Source of the DNA: a virus
Reading direction: 5' to 3' (one strand)
IMG/VR virus record: IMGVR_UViG_3300023091_000001
Coordinates: 1-53,124 of that record
Length of the DNA: 53,124 nt
Positions 25,153 to 32,553 of this stretch are shown here, piece after piece. The position numbers and the translations under genes are program-made. Within the stretch, counting starts at the first letter, position 1. Every line of letters starts with the position of its first letter. The notes beneath the pieces were generated by a model that did not search any database, was not told where the DNA came from, and saw only the letters and a program-made list of their open reading frames with translations.

Positions 25153-25242
25153 ATGATTATCTTGGCAACCGCATACAGCGCATTCTGGATTACATGGTTC
25201 TTATTTGATTGGGCTTGTGACTGGTATTGGCCCAAATATTAA
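25153..25242 (+). CDS. Tiny Trp-rich membrane peptide
   Basis: Twenty-nine residues, almost wholly hydrophobic and aromatic (MIILATAYSAFWITWFLFDW, ending in DWYWPKY). GGGAG stands 8 bases before the ATG, and the gene lies 12 bases after the previous stop and 15 before the next start. It could be a small membrane-active early peptide. Function unknown. Confidence 0.5.
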   Translation: MIILATAYSAFWITWFLFDWACDWYWPKY

Positions 25243-25257
25243 AGAAAGGAACATAAT

Positions 25258-25788
25258 ATGAAAAGAGTAACTTATAAACAAGCCTGTAAAGGACTAGAAC
25301 TTTGGGAGCGTGCGGATAACTACACTGGTCCTGACTTGGGAGAATACTTCACTGGTCCCGGTCGGTCACGTGATTCTCAGTCACTAGAAGAATCTAACTT
25401 TGCAAGTGCCCTTGAACGATTGGGTGGGGAACACGAAGGTGTTGAGGTGCATAGATTTGGGCATTGGGGTTGCGGCTGGATTGAACAAATACTAGTCCAC
25501 AAGTCTAACAAGAAAGCTGTGATAGAGTTATATAAGATTAAGAAAGATTTAGAGAACTATCCCGTGCTCAACGATTTAGACTACAGTGAACGTGAGGGTG
25601 ATGACCTAACTGAATATGTATCTAACTGCCACGGAGAATTAGATGCGAAACAACAGCGCGCGTTCATTGACGCTGTATACGACTTAGGGTGTGACTACAC
25701 TGACGCAGACGGCTCTATTTATATAAGAAAAGCCGATGTTGCGCGCGCATATGCACTTATCGGCTATAACCCAATTGAAAATAAGTAA
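25258..25788 (+). CDS. Conserved-looking early protein with HWGCGW motif
   Basis: A 176-residue soluble, acidic protein. Residues 65-80 read VHRFGHWGCGWIEQILVH, and later come EYVSNCHGELDAKQQRAFI and DAVYDLGCDYTDADGS. The GHWGCGW(I/V/F)E phrase is familiar to me from phage proteins of unknown function. AAAGGA lies 8 bases before the ATG. It stands at the head of the larger early genes, 9 bases before the next gene, consistent with a host-takeover role; that role is only inferred from position. Confidence 0.75.
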   Translation: MKRVTYKQACKGLELWERADNYTGPDLGEYFTGPGRSRDSQSLEESNFASALERLGGEHEGVEVHRFGHWGCGWIEQILVHKSNKKAVIELYKIKKDLENYPVLNDLDYSEREGDDLTEYVSNCHGELDAKQQRAFIDAVYDLGCDYTDADGSIYIRKADVARAYALIGYNPIENK

Positions 25789-25797
25789 GGAGATGAT

Positions 25798-26334
25798 ATG
25801 AATACACACAATAAACTTAAGTTACAGGCTTGGACCGATAATCTATCGAAACTGAAGAAGGAATTTATTACAGAGAGTTCGAAGCTCGAAACAGCCATAG
25901 CGGATATCTGGGGCGCAACATATAACAACTCTGCAAGTTTACATCAAGATATCCATAACCTCAACAAGTCGAACGAATATGGATGCGACGACATGGGCAT
26001 ATACAGCTGGGTACGCCTCGAAAAGTTTGAGTTGCCCACCGACCCAGCGGCTCTTAAGGCACTTGAGAATTATTTAAACGATTGTGGCTATGGTGTAGAT
26101 GTAGAGAACAAAGCTCTACTAGAGTACCAATGTCAGAACATCCAGATAAATGAGGACGGTGACGTATTCGATACCGACTCCGGCAAGTTTGTGATTCAAT
26201 CTAACGAATACGCGACTCGGAGAGAGCGCAATGCACTTATATTGGCGTATATGAAAATCCAGGGCGTCTGTTATCCAGTATTCCGCGTAGACAATTATGG
26301 CACCGTTAACCGTATCGACATAACCAAGAAATGA
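25798..26334 (+). CDS. Hypothetical early protein
   Basis: A 178-residue acidic protein, helical at the N-terminus (NKLKLQAWTDNLSKLKKEF) and mixed afterwards. GGAGATGAT precedes the ATG. There is no signal, membrane segment or recognised motif. It is co-directional with its neighbours at spacings of 9 and 8 bases. Not recognised. Confidence 0.7.
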   Translation: MNTHNKLKLQAWTDNLSKLKKEFITESSKLETAIADIWGATYNNSASLHQDIHNLNKSNEYGCDDMGIYSWVRLEKFELPTDPAALKALENYLNDCGYGVDVENKALLEYQCQNIQINEDGDVFDTDSGKFVIQSNEYATRRERNALILAYMKIQGVCYPVFRVDNYGTVNRIDITKK

Positions 26335-26342
26335 GGTGATTT

Positions 26343-26603
26343 ATGATACATAATGCATTCAAAGTATTCTACGTGCAAAAGGATGGTAGATTGACTCATA
26401 CTACGTGGTATGTGGAGACTGACGCAGAGGCTATAAATTGTGTACTGGAACATTTTCACCGCACAGAGCCTGTATTCCTTAAGGTTATCCCAGTTACAGT
26501 GTGTCAAGGTTGCCATAAAACAGTACTATCGGTCGATGCGTCGAAGATGCAATGTAAGAGCTGCAATCAGCTTGATATGGAACTTGAAGACATGATGGAG
26601 TAA
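26343..26603 (+). CDS. Small zinc-ribbon protein
   Basis: An 86-residue protein with VCQGCHKTVLSVDASKMQCKSC, i.e. C-x2-C ... C-x2-C in the last 35 residues, a zinc ribbon. The first 50 residues form a mixed domain (FKVFYVQKDGRLTHTTWYVE). GAGGTG stands 6 bases before the ATG. It may bind nucleic acid or a host protein; function unknown. Confidence 0.7.
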   Translation: MIHNAFKVFYVQKDGRLTHTTWYVETDAEAINCVLEHFHRTEPVFLKVIPVTVCQGCHKTVLSVDASKMQCKSCNQLDMELEDMME

Positions 26604-26650
26604 TGGATACAAAGGTGAATTAGGTTTTATTTATAAAGAATGGGTGATTT

Positions 26651-27346
26651 ATGAGAAATATATCTAAAGAAGAATTGGCTGTAATACTCAAAAATCATCG
26701 GGATTGGCTACGGGACAATTCTAAAGGAATTCGCGCCAACTTGAGCGGTGCCGACTTGAGCGGTGCCGACTTGAGACGTGCCGACTTGTGGGATGCCGAC
26801 TTGTGGGATGCCGACTTGAGACGTGTCAACTTGAGCTATGCCAACTTGCGCTGTGCCAACTTGCGCTGTGCCAACTTGAGCTGTGCCAACTTGAGCTGTG
26901 CCAACTTGAGTGGTGCCGACTTGAGCTATGCCAACTTTAGCGGTGCCGACTTGAGCTATGCTAACTTGAGTCGCTCCAACTTGAGCGGTGTCATTGGATT
27001 AGATAGGCGCAGCATAGTTCCAGAAGCTGGTCAATTCATTGCATATAAGAAAGTAGAGGATGATGACTGTAATAAGTATATATTGACACTATTGGTATCC
27101 AAACATTCACCTAGAATTGGCGGTCTTACTGAAAGAAAATGTAGGGTTCAGAGAGTTAAAGTGCTCAAGGCTGAGACTTTAGATGGCAAGACAACGTCAC
27201 TTACTAGATTTTACTCCTCACATACCCGTGATTTTCAATACCATGTGGGACAGTGGGTTAAGTCTAGTTTCAATCGGGACATTCGCGAAGTGTGCACGTC
27301 AGGCATTCATTGTTTTATAACGAAACAGGAAGCGATTGATTATTAA
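26651..27346 (+). CDS. Pentapeptide-repeat protein with a DUF5758-like C-terminal domain
   Basis: A 231-residue protein. Residues 22-115 hold about nineteen pentapeptide repeats of the A(D/N)LSX type (ANLSG, ADLSG, ADLRR, ANLRC), which fold as a right-handed quadrilateral beta-helix. Residues 116-231 form a separate domain (GQFIAYKKVEDDDCNKYILT, CRVQRVKVLKAETLDG, VCTSGIHCFITKQEA) that resembles the domain usually found behind such repeats in phages. A DNA-mimic role is known for some pentapeptide proteins (gyrase protection). Here it is only a possibility. The repeats are also visible as 15-bp DNA repeats. Confidence 0.8.
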   Translation: MRNISKEELAVILKNHRDWLRDNSKGIRANLSGADLSGADLRRADLWDADLWDADLRRVNLSYANLRCANLRCANLSCANLSCANLSGADLSYANFSGADLSYANLSRSNLSGVIGLDRRSIVPEAGQFIAYKKVEDDDCNKYILTLLVSKHSPRIGGLTERKCRVQRVKVLKAETLDGKTTSLTRFYSSHTRDFQYHVGQWVKSSFNRDIREVCTSGIHCFITKQEAIDY

Positions 27347-27361
27347 CGAAAGGAACATAAT

Positions 27362-27547
27362 ATGACAAATCTAGAATACCAGAAAGCTGTCAAGATGGTT
27401 GAAGGGTTAGAACAGATACGTGTCGCGGTAGAACGGGCTCATGGGGCAATTCAGTTTGACACTGATGCCTACAAGAATGTTCTAGAATACCTTGAAACTG
27501 AGCTTGAATACTTTGAAGAACAACTAGAAGAAAAGAGGACTGTATGA
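27362..27547 (+). CDS. Small coiled-coil protein
   Basis: Sixty-one residues, strongly helical and acidic (YLETELEYFEEQLEEKRTV at the C-terminus). AAAGGA stands before the ATG. The stop overlaps the next start (ATGA), which indicates translational coupling to the zinc-finger peptide that follows. Function unknown. Confidence 0.65.
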   Translation: MTNLEYQKAVKMVEGLEQIRVAVERAHGAIQFDTDAYKNVLEYLETELEYFEEQLEEKRTV

Positions 27548-27702
27548 AAGATGATGAACTCCGTATATGCGTTCACTGCCAAGAACCAATCCAAACTGTA
27601 TCGGCGGGCGACGAAATATGGGACTGGTGCGAGTCGTGCCAACTAGTCGAAGGTGGGACTATAACAGTCGATGCCGAACAGTGGGAAAGGGAGGAGATAT
27701 GA
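27544..27702 (+). CDS. Small zinc-finger peptide
   Basis: Fifty-two residues: CVHC at 9-12 and CESC at about 29-32 give a treble-clef or zinc-ribbon layout, followed by an acidic tail (EQWEREEI). It is linked to both neighbours by ATGA stop/start overlaps, so three genes are coupled in a chain. The double overlap and the cysteine spacing make it credible despite its length. Confidence 0.7.
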   Translation: MKDDELRICVHCQEPIQTVSAGDEIWDWCESCQLVEGGTITVDAEQWEREEI

Positions 27703-27929
27703 TATACATGTCCATATCATGCCATACAGGTTATGTCAAGTGGTACAATGAGAACAAGGGCTATGGCTTTCTGGAGTCAGAGGGTGAGGACATATTCTTT
27801 CACTACAGCGCGATAGACAAGCCAAATGTAACGCAATACCTTGGCGACATCGAGGGGAAGCCAGTTGCGTTCACACAAGTGGAAGGTCCAAAAGGGCCAC
27901 AAGCGTATACGGTAGAATTCATCGAGTAA
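27699..27929 (+). CDS. Cold-shock domain protein
   Basis: A 76-residue protein with the single cold-shock domain: GYVKWYNENKGYGFLES carries RNP1 (K-G-Y-G-F) and EDIFFHYSAI carries RNP2. The remainder, GKPVAFTQVEGPKGPQAYTV, fits the family, which binds single-stranded nucleic acid. The start at 27699 has GGGAGGAG just before it and overlaps the previous stop (ATGA). A longer frame to 27567 overlaps the zinc-finger gene and is rejected. In a phage it may act as an RNA chaperone or antiterminator. Confidence 0.88.
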   Translation: MIYMSISCHTGYVKWYNENKGYGFLESEGEDIFFHYSAIDKPNVTQYLGDIEGKPVAFTQVEGPKGPQAYTVEFIE

Positions 27930-27985
27930 CAAGCGCCAATGGCCCGAGAATGTACGCGCGTGTGTGAACCCTTAGGTTTATATGA

Positions 27986-28005
27986 CCCTATAATCCACGT
28001 GGATT
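27986..28005 (-). promoter_or_regulatory. Palindrome overlapping a TATAAT box, shared with 24261-24276
   Basis: AATCCACGTGGATT (27992-28005) is a perfect 14-base palindrome. It overlaps TATAAT at 27989-27994 on the plus strand. The flank reads CACGTGGATTATAGGG on the minus strand and matches 24261-24276. It stands 33 bases before the next gene, so it could be an operator-promoter for the second part of the early block. No good -35 is seen. Confidence 0.5.
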
Positions 28006-28038
28006 GCGGAGCCCTTGTAACGCGAAATGGAGGGTACC

Positions 28039-28242
28039 ATGTTTGAAGTCACAGAAATCTACCACGTATACGGCCAAGGGCGTAGATTCAGGATTAGATT
28101 CGTTAACGGCCTGCACGTTAACAGCATCTTTCAGGATGAAGTTGTAACGAAGATTTTCTTAGATAATGAAGTAGTCCTAGACGTCGTAGAGCCTGTGGCC
28201 TATGTCCTGGCATGCATAGAGAAAGATTGTAGAAGGGAGTAA
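28039..28242 (+). CDS. Small hypothetical protein
   Basis: Sixty-seven residues (MFEVTEIYHVYGQGRRFRIR...), mixed alpha/beta, soluble. The start at 28039 has GGAGGG about 6 bases upstream; the in-frame ATG at 28027 would place that site inside the gene. Not recognised. Confidence 0.6.
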   Translation: MFEVTEIYHVYGQGRRFRIRFVNGLHVNSIFQDEVVTKIFLDNEVVLDVVEPVAYVLACIEKDCRRE

Positions 28243-28246
28243 GGGT

Positions 28247-28423
28247 ATGCGTGAGATAAAATTAGATGAATTGACACGTGAATGCGACGCTCTAGAACAG
28301 CGCATTCGGGCTCTCGGCAAGCGGGTTGACGCTTTCGCGGTCAAGGTACGAAAATTTGAACAGGCTTGCAAACAATATAACCAATCCAAGAAAGGGATAA
28401 ATCATGTTTATAGAGATAACTGA
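28247..28423 (+). CDS. Small basic coiled-coil protein
   Basis: Fifty-eight residues, helical with heptad character (DELTRECDALEQRIRALGKR, then AFAVKVRKFEQACKQY). AAGGGAGTAAGG lies just before the ATG, 4 bases after the previous stop. The 3' end overlaps the next gene by 20 bases. Function unknown. Confidence 0.6.
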   Translation: MREIKLDELTRECDALEQRIRALGKRVDAFAVKVRKFEQACKQYNQSKKGINHVYRDN

Positions 28424-28619
28424 ATATAAGTCAAAAACAAGTCAGGGCAAAGTAATATTAAACGCTGATGCCATCGACGTTGTGTTCCCATTTAACTCTC
28501 GCGCACTGATATACTTCAAGGGCAACTACAAAGCTGCATTAGAAGTCGCTGAAACGTATGAGCAAGTTAGGTCTATGCTGGGTATAGGTATGGCGTGTCT
28601 ACCCCTAGATGTACCCTAG
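28404..28619 (+). CDS. Small hypothetical protein
   Basis: Seventy-one residues (MFIEITEYKSKTSQGKVILN, then YEQVRSMLG). GAAAGGGATAAATC precedes the ATG. The layout of strands followed by a helix recalls very small single-domain proteins of phage early regions. Not recognised. Confidence 0.6.
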   Translation: MFIEITEYKSKTSQGKVILNADAIDVVFPFNSRALIYFKGNYKAALEVAETYEQVRSMLGIGMACLPLDVP

Positions 28620-28766
28620 GCCAGGGGAATAAATAATTGGCCACTAATAGGGTATATTGTAAAACTACCCCTCCCTATTTGAATGGTGGGGGAAAAATTC
28701 CGGGGTTATGCCCCCTATTCAATTGGGAGGCCCCCTAGTCGGACTAGGATGGTCATAGGAGGTAAA
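28620..28766 (+). other. Short gap with several GC-rich inverted repeats
   Basis: About 150 bases without a gene, unusually rich in runs of C and G. GGGG-TTATG-CCCC (about 28702-28714) and CCTAGTC-G-GACTAGG (28734-28748) can form hairpins. No U-tract follows, so no clear intrinsic terminator. It may be an RNA-processing or attenuator region upstream of the next small genes. Confidence 0.4.
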
Positions 28767-28901
28767 ATGATATTATCACCTGCAGCACTTGCAGTGGTCA
28801 TGTGTCACTCGCTCCTTGTTGGATGGTGCGTTGGTCGGTACCAAGGATACATGAAGGCCAAATCTATTTATACCAGTAATAAGGAGGAGAGCTTCAGATG
28901 A
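28767..28901 (+). CDS. Small single-span membrane protein
   Basis: Forty-four residues: MILSPAALAVVMCHSLLVGW, then a basic tail. AGGAGG stands 4 bases before the ATG at 28767. A longer frame to 28683 runs through the GC-rich hairpin region and is rejected. It overlaps the next start by 4 bases (ATGA). Function unknown. Confidence 0.55.
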   Translation: MILSPAALAVVMCHSLLVGWCVGRYQGYMKAKSIYTSNKEESFR

Positions 28902-29041
28902 AATACACTAAAGAAGTAGAAGAGTTTCTTAAGCTACACAAGATACGTTTTAAGGATTTAACCAAAGCCGAGATCGACGAGGTTTTGATCAAAGAATGGG
29001 TCCGGTTTCTGGAGTTGAAAAAAGAGACTAAGGGGGTATAG
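28898..29041 (+). CDS. Small helical protein
   Basis: Forty-seven residues, charged and helical (MKYTKEVEEFLKLHKIRF, then LTKAEIDEVLIKEWVRFLE). GGAGGAG lies about 9 bases before the ATG. The start overlaps the previous stop and the stop is one base before the next ATG, so it is part of a coupled chain. Function unknown. Confidence 0.6.
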   Translation: MKYTKEVEEFLKLHKIRFKDLTKAEIDEVLIKEWVRFLELKKETKGV

Positions 29042-29042
29042 T

Positions 29043-29354
29043 ATGAAATACATCCCTATATTCATACTATTAAGTCTCCTGTTGTCAAGTGTTGTTAAGT
29101 GCGAGGAGAACTCTACCAATATTCCCGTAGATCTTGGTTTAGCAGCTGGGCTTTCGATAGGTTTGTACACCGTATGTCACACTACGTTTGGCACAAAGGA
29201 TAAATACGGATGTATAATTGGCAGTCTTATCGTCACAAATATATTGATGGTCTGTAACATGAACTCTCACGATACCACACGGGTGTTGGATACTAAATTA
29301 TGGACACAAGTCGTTGGGTCTACAATCGTCATCCCAATAGCGTTTTTACCTTAG
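29043..29354 (+). CDS. Exported/membrane protein with signal sequence
   Basis: A 103-residue protein. An N-terminal signal MKYIPIFILLSLLLSSVVKC is followed by a polar stretch and two further hydrophobic segments (about residues 29-48, VDLGLAAGLSIGLYTVC, and 58-72, IIGSLIVTNILMVC; the C-terminus STIVIPIAFLP is also hydrophobic). It resembles a small inner-membrane or periplasmic protein. It is the last gene of the rightward block and ends 22 bases before the convergent portal gene. A role in lysis or superinfection exclusion is possible; not recognised. Confidence 0.65.
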   Translation: MKYIPIFILLSLLLSSVVKCEENSTNIPVDLGLAAGLSIGLYTVCHTTFGTKDKYGCIIGSLIVTNILMVCNMNSHDTTRVLDTKLWTQVVGSTIVIPIAFLP

Positions 29355-29376
29355 AGGCGTTCTTATGAAAAACCCA

Positions 29377-31296
29377 TTAGCTCTGAGGTGCATTTGGCAA
29401 TATGGGCGACTGAGCTGGAGGTTGGGGTACTGCAGTCGGAGTCCCTGCAAGCGCACCCCCAGAAACTGGCATTGGCATCCCTGGAGGGGGTTGCATAGCA
29501 GTCTGTTTCAAATCCTGTATTTGAGTGTAGTAGTCTCGGAGCATTTGCGCTTTTTTCTCCTCTAGCTTCATGGGAACATACAGATTTATATACTGCACCA
29601 CAATTTGCTCGGCTAGCTGTAAGTTGGTGAAGGGGTCAGGCGGTGAGTACTTTCCATCTTCGATTATATCATCTAACGTTTGATATATTCTCTCTTCCGG
29701 GGCATTCGCCAATACTTCTACTTGAGCTAAATCGGCAAAGTCCAAAAGCCTTCGGGCTTCGGTTATGCTAATCATTCCGGCTTGGGTCATTTCCGTTATC
29801 TTGGCTAGGCGGCCACTTGGGTCTCTAGGAAGCGAATTGGCGTTGAATATCTGAATTACTGGGTCTTCGGCCAAATCCGCTTTGGCCAAATCAATCTGCA
29901 TGCTGCCGAGTTTTCCGGGATAAATGGTTGAGTATTTCCCTTCTCGTTTCGCTATATCCTTGGCCAAGTCTGTTATCAAGTACGCTAATTCAACGAAGAA
30001 CTTATCGTAATGCTGAGCTATGGTGGTTAACCGATCGGCAAATACGTCTTCATATGTTCGAATCGCCTCTCCAGAGTCCAAACCGGCTGGTTTCTGGGCG
30101 TTTGCCGCTAACTGAGATATACCACATTGTTTATAACAATAGTCAATAAGCCTCTCTAATTGCCCGTACAGCTCAACGGGAACGCATGGGGCTACCTCGT
30201 ACTGTGGTTTGGTGCCTCGGTACATCACCACGGCTCCTATGGCGTTGTTTAGGTGAGATTTAACGACCTTGGAGCCCTCTTCCACGAATACGCGGGGTAC
30301 GCCGACTAGGTTGATGCTCTGGGACATGGTAATGAGAAGCCTATTTATTTCAACCTGTGTGCCCATCAGCTGCTCGGCTAATCCCTGTGACCAGAATCCC
30401 AGCATTCGGCTGCTATAATGCAGAAAAACGAACGGAAAGTATGGCTTTTCCCAATCTTCATCAAGTATTACACCAGAGGAACACACAATTGAGTGTCGCC
30501 CATCTTTAGCACCTTTTTTACTGGGTAGATGCCAGGCTTCCACGACCATAACTTGGTCAGCTATGGATTTACCTGATTCATCTGAGTTGTCTGGGTAGGC
30601 TTGTTCGGCTAATCTCACTACCCCTTTAACTTCTGGGAAGGCCTCAGCCAATACGTCTCGATCCACGAGTTTCATATGGTACATCTGTCTGGGCTCGCCA
30701 TACATTCCGTCATTCATATCTACTAAAAGCTCGGTATTAAGAAGCCGCTCTACGCTAACAAGACCATCCTTTTCCAGCACTTTTACCACGCCGGTGCCGG
30801 TTATCGCTGCGTCTTTTAGGGCTGCTTCACCCTTCTCATACGCCTTGGTACGGTAGAACTCGCCGTCCATGAAAGCATTGAGCTTTTTCGCTAGGTTACG
30901 TTGTTTATAGTCTCCACCGTCCGTAAGAAATACTGCTCTAGGCTTCGACTGCGATATGCGGGCTACGAGGGTGTCTGAGCAGCTCTGGATGGCGTTAAAG
31001 GTTGGACGATCTATCGGTACTGTTCCGGAGAGGCCAACTTTGGTTAGGTTGGTTCCAACGACCCCCATAAGCGGAATACTTCCATACAATCGCGAGAATA
31101 CGGCGATTTGACGATAGCGGTGGTTCTGCGTGCGTTTCAAGTATTCGAACGAGCTGAGTAATTCGTTCTGAAGTTGTCGTTTTCCGGTCGATTTCCACCA
31201 ACTTGCAACTGTTGCGATGCGTCTAACGTCCTTATTAGTCGTATGCGCTTGTATTGTAGTGCGTTCCCCAGCTTCTTTTCGTCTTACTGTTGGCAT
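29377..31296 (-). CDS. Portal protein
   Basis: A 639-residue protein of the size and character of podovirus portals. An N-terminal helical region (QLQNELLSSFEYLKRTQNHR) is followed by the wing/stem with TGTGVVKVLEKDGLVSVERL, VEAWHLPSKKG, and LLITMSQSINLVGVPRVFVE, and by a long C-terminal helical crown with KITEMTQAGMISITEARRLL. The C-terminus is Pro/Met-rich (QPPPGMPMPVSGG). The portal is normally next to the terminase or scaffold gene; here it is alone between the early block and the membrane-protein cluster, preceded only by a 90-residue gene. Confidence 0.85.
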   Translation of the reverse strand: MPTVRRKEAGERTTIQAHTTNKDVRRIATVASWWKSTGKRQLQNELLSSFEYLKRTQNHRYRQIAVFSRLYGSIPLMGVVGTNLTKVGLSGTVPIDRPTFNAIQSCSDTLVARISQSKPRAVFLTDGGDYKQRNLAKKLNAFMDGEFYRTKAYEKGEAALKDAAITGTGVVKVLEKDGLVSVERLLNTELLVDMNDGMYGEPRQMYHMKLVDRDVLAEAFPEVKGVVRLAEQAYPDNSDESGKSIADQVMVVEAWHLPSKKGAKDGRHSIVCSSGVILDEDWEKPYFPFVFLHYSSRMLGFWSQGLAEQLMGTQVEINRLLITMSQSINLVGVPRVFVEEGSKVVKSHLNNAIGAVVMYRGTKPQYEVAPCVPVELYGQLERLIDYCYKQCGISQLAANAQKPAGLDSGEAIRTYEDVFADRLTTIAQHYDKFFVELAYLITDLAKDIAKREGKYSTIYPGKLGSMQIDLAKADLAEDPVIQIFNANSLPRDPSGRLAKITEMTQAGMISITEARRLLDFADLAQVEVLANAPEERIYQTLDDIIEDGKYSPPDPFTNLQLAEQIVVQYINLYVPMKLEEKKAQMLRDYYTQIQDLKQTAMQPPPGMPMPVSGGALAGTPTAVPQPPAQSPILPNAPQS

Positions 31297-31299
31297 ATA

Positions 31300-31572
31300 T
31301 TATTCCTGTTCATCCTTTTCTGGAGGTATCTGTGCCGAACTCCAGAACAAAACATCTTCTTCACTATAATTCAAAGGCCTGATTTCTCCGTCCTCCACTC
31401 CATTATCTTTCGACAATTGCTTGCGTTTATAATAGCTTAGTGGCGCTTCAGGAGCTGACTGCAACTCAATCTCTATTTCATCGAGTTTTAATCGTTTAAT
31501 GCCATGTTTTCGCATTAGCGCTGTCATTTTCTTAATTTTTGAACTTTGACTTTTTAAGGTATCGTCCATCAT
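31300..31572 (-). CDS. Small portal-associated protein
   Basis: A 90-residue charged protein (KIKKMTALMRKHGIKRLKL, ending in IPPEKDEQE). It ends 3 bases before the portal start and shares its transcript. A helical N-terminus and an acidic tail fit a small portal cofactor, but the family was not recognised. It diverges from the plus-strand pair at 31617. Confidence 0.65.
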   Translation of the reverse strand: MMDDTLKSQSSKIKKMTALMRKHGIKRLKLDEIEIELQSAPEAPLSYYKRKQLSKDNGVEDGEIRPLNYSEEDVLFWSSAQIPPEKDEQE

Positions 31573-31576
31573 ACAA

Positions 31577-31601
31577 AAGGCATATAACTTGCCTATGCCT
31601 T
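31577..31601. promoter_or_regulatory. Inverted repeat in the 44-bp divergent gap
   Basis: AAGGCATA (31577-31584) and TATGCCTT (31594-31601) are perfect 8-base arms around a 9-base centre. They occupy most of the gap between the leftward portal unit and the rightward two-gene insert, so they are well placed for an operator acting on both. No clear -10/-35 pair fits in the rest of the gap. Confidence 0.55.
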
Positions 31602-31616
31602 ATTTAGAGGTATCAT

Positions 31617-31865
31617 ATGCACGGTATATTACCGAGGTTCCCAATGCCTAATAAATCGGCAGAGGACGAAAAGTTCGATGCAGCTGAAAATGGACTAATA
31701 GTCGCTATGCACGAATTGAAGGAAGCTCTCGCAGAAGGCGACATCATGGCCGCAGCTCGCGCCTTTCACGCAGCCTTCCAGTGCTGCGAGTGCCAGCCCC
31801 ATGAAGAATACGATAAAGATGAAGAAGCCGATAAACCAGCTTATCAACCCCCACCCATCGAGTAA
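31617..31865 (+). CDS. Small acidic helical protein
   Basis: Eighty-two residues (start MHGILPRFPMPNKSAEDEKF). The middle is an amphipathic helix pair (AMHELKEALAEGDIMAAARA), and the C-terminus is acidic and Pro-rich. AGAGG lies 6 bases before this ATG. A second ATG at 31644 also has GAGG before it, so the true start is undecided. It is on the plus strand within a minus-strand region, paired with the next gene. Function unknown. Confidence 0.65.
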   Translation: MHGILPRFPMPNKSAEDEKFDAAENGLIVAMHELKEALAEGDIMAAARAFHAAFQCCECQPHEEYDKDEEADKPAYQPPPIE

Positions 31866-31868
31866 TTT

Positions 31869-32342
31869 ATGCCATTAAAATCGGGTTCTTCAAAAAAAGC
31901 GATGAGCCAAAACATTAAAACCGAAATGGCTGCCGGAAAGCCCCAGAAACAAGCTATCGCAATAGCTTACTCTGTGGCTAGGCACGGTAAACCACGTAAG
32001 ATGGCAGAAGGCGGAGAAGTAAACATGGACGCTAAATCCAAATCCAAGAAACTGTTAGACGATTATTTTCACCAACGGCTTCAGCAGGACATCCAGGCAT
32101 ACGCCGGACTTCCCAAAGATATAGACCATATGGATGAAATGGAACCGAAGATGGGTGAAGCTGATCCCGAGCATTTCGAAATGAGCCCTAATGACATGTC
32201 CGACGAACAGGACGAGCATAGAATGGCGAAAGGCGGAGAAGCTGAGCCAGAAGAGCCGATGGAGTCTAAGGAGAAGGTGCAGGCGCACAGGTCACGAATG
32301 AGAGGACTTGTAGAAGCGATTATGGCAAAGCGGAAAAAGTAA
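31869..32342 (+). CDS. Basic/acidic protein with MAEGG and MAKGG motifs
   Basis: A 157-residue protein. The first 40 residues (MPLKSGSSKKAMSQNIKTEM, then AAGKPQKQAIAIAYSVARHG) are a short conserved unit seen as small proteins in many environmental phage genomes. It is followed by KMAEGGEVNMD, an acidic Met-rich helix, HRMAKGGEAEP and a basic C-terminus. It may be a virion- or portal-associated protein; function unknown. Three bases separate it from the gene before. Confidence 0.75.
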   Translation: MPLKSGSSKKAMSQNIKTEMAAGKPQKQAIAIAYSVARHGKPRKMAEGGEVNMDAKSKSKKLLDDYFHQRLQQDIQAYAGLPKDIDHMDEMEPKMGEADPEHFEMSPNDMSDEQDEHRMAKGGEAEPEEPMESKEKVQAHRSRMRGLVEAIMAKRKK

Positions 32343-32349
32343 TAGGAAA

Positions 32350-32553
32350 TTACCCACCTAATTCACCACCCAGCTTATTTTTCCAACTCCCACAGTGGAT
32401 ACAGCGAGGCATCCAAACGGTCCGGTTACCAGCTTTGAGTGCTACATCCAACTTATAACAGTGCCTACAGCCCTTTTTAACCTCATCCTGAGCGTCTAAA
32501 TACCCCTGCTTATAGCCCTTGGCGTACTGCTGGGCTAAGAGTTTAGTATACAT
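32350..32553 (-). CDS. Small zinc-ribbon protein
   Basis: Sixty-seven residues with CRHC (about 29-32) and CIHC (about 51-54), plus a helical N-terminus (AQQYAKGYKQGYLDAQDEV). A zinc ribbon is likely. It overlaps the upstream gene by 11 bases. It is the last gene before the convergent plus-strand pair. Function unknown. Confidence 0.6.
   Translation of the reverse strand: MYTKLLAQQYAKGYKQGYLDAQDEVKKGCRHCYKLDVALKAGNRTVWMPRCIHCGSWKNKLGGELGG

Noticed and set aside
27567-27698. Upstream extension of the cold-shock protein
   Set aside because: It overlaps the zinc-finger peptide gene and lacks a ribosome-binding site; GGGAGGAG precedes the ATG at 27699.
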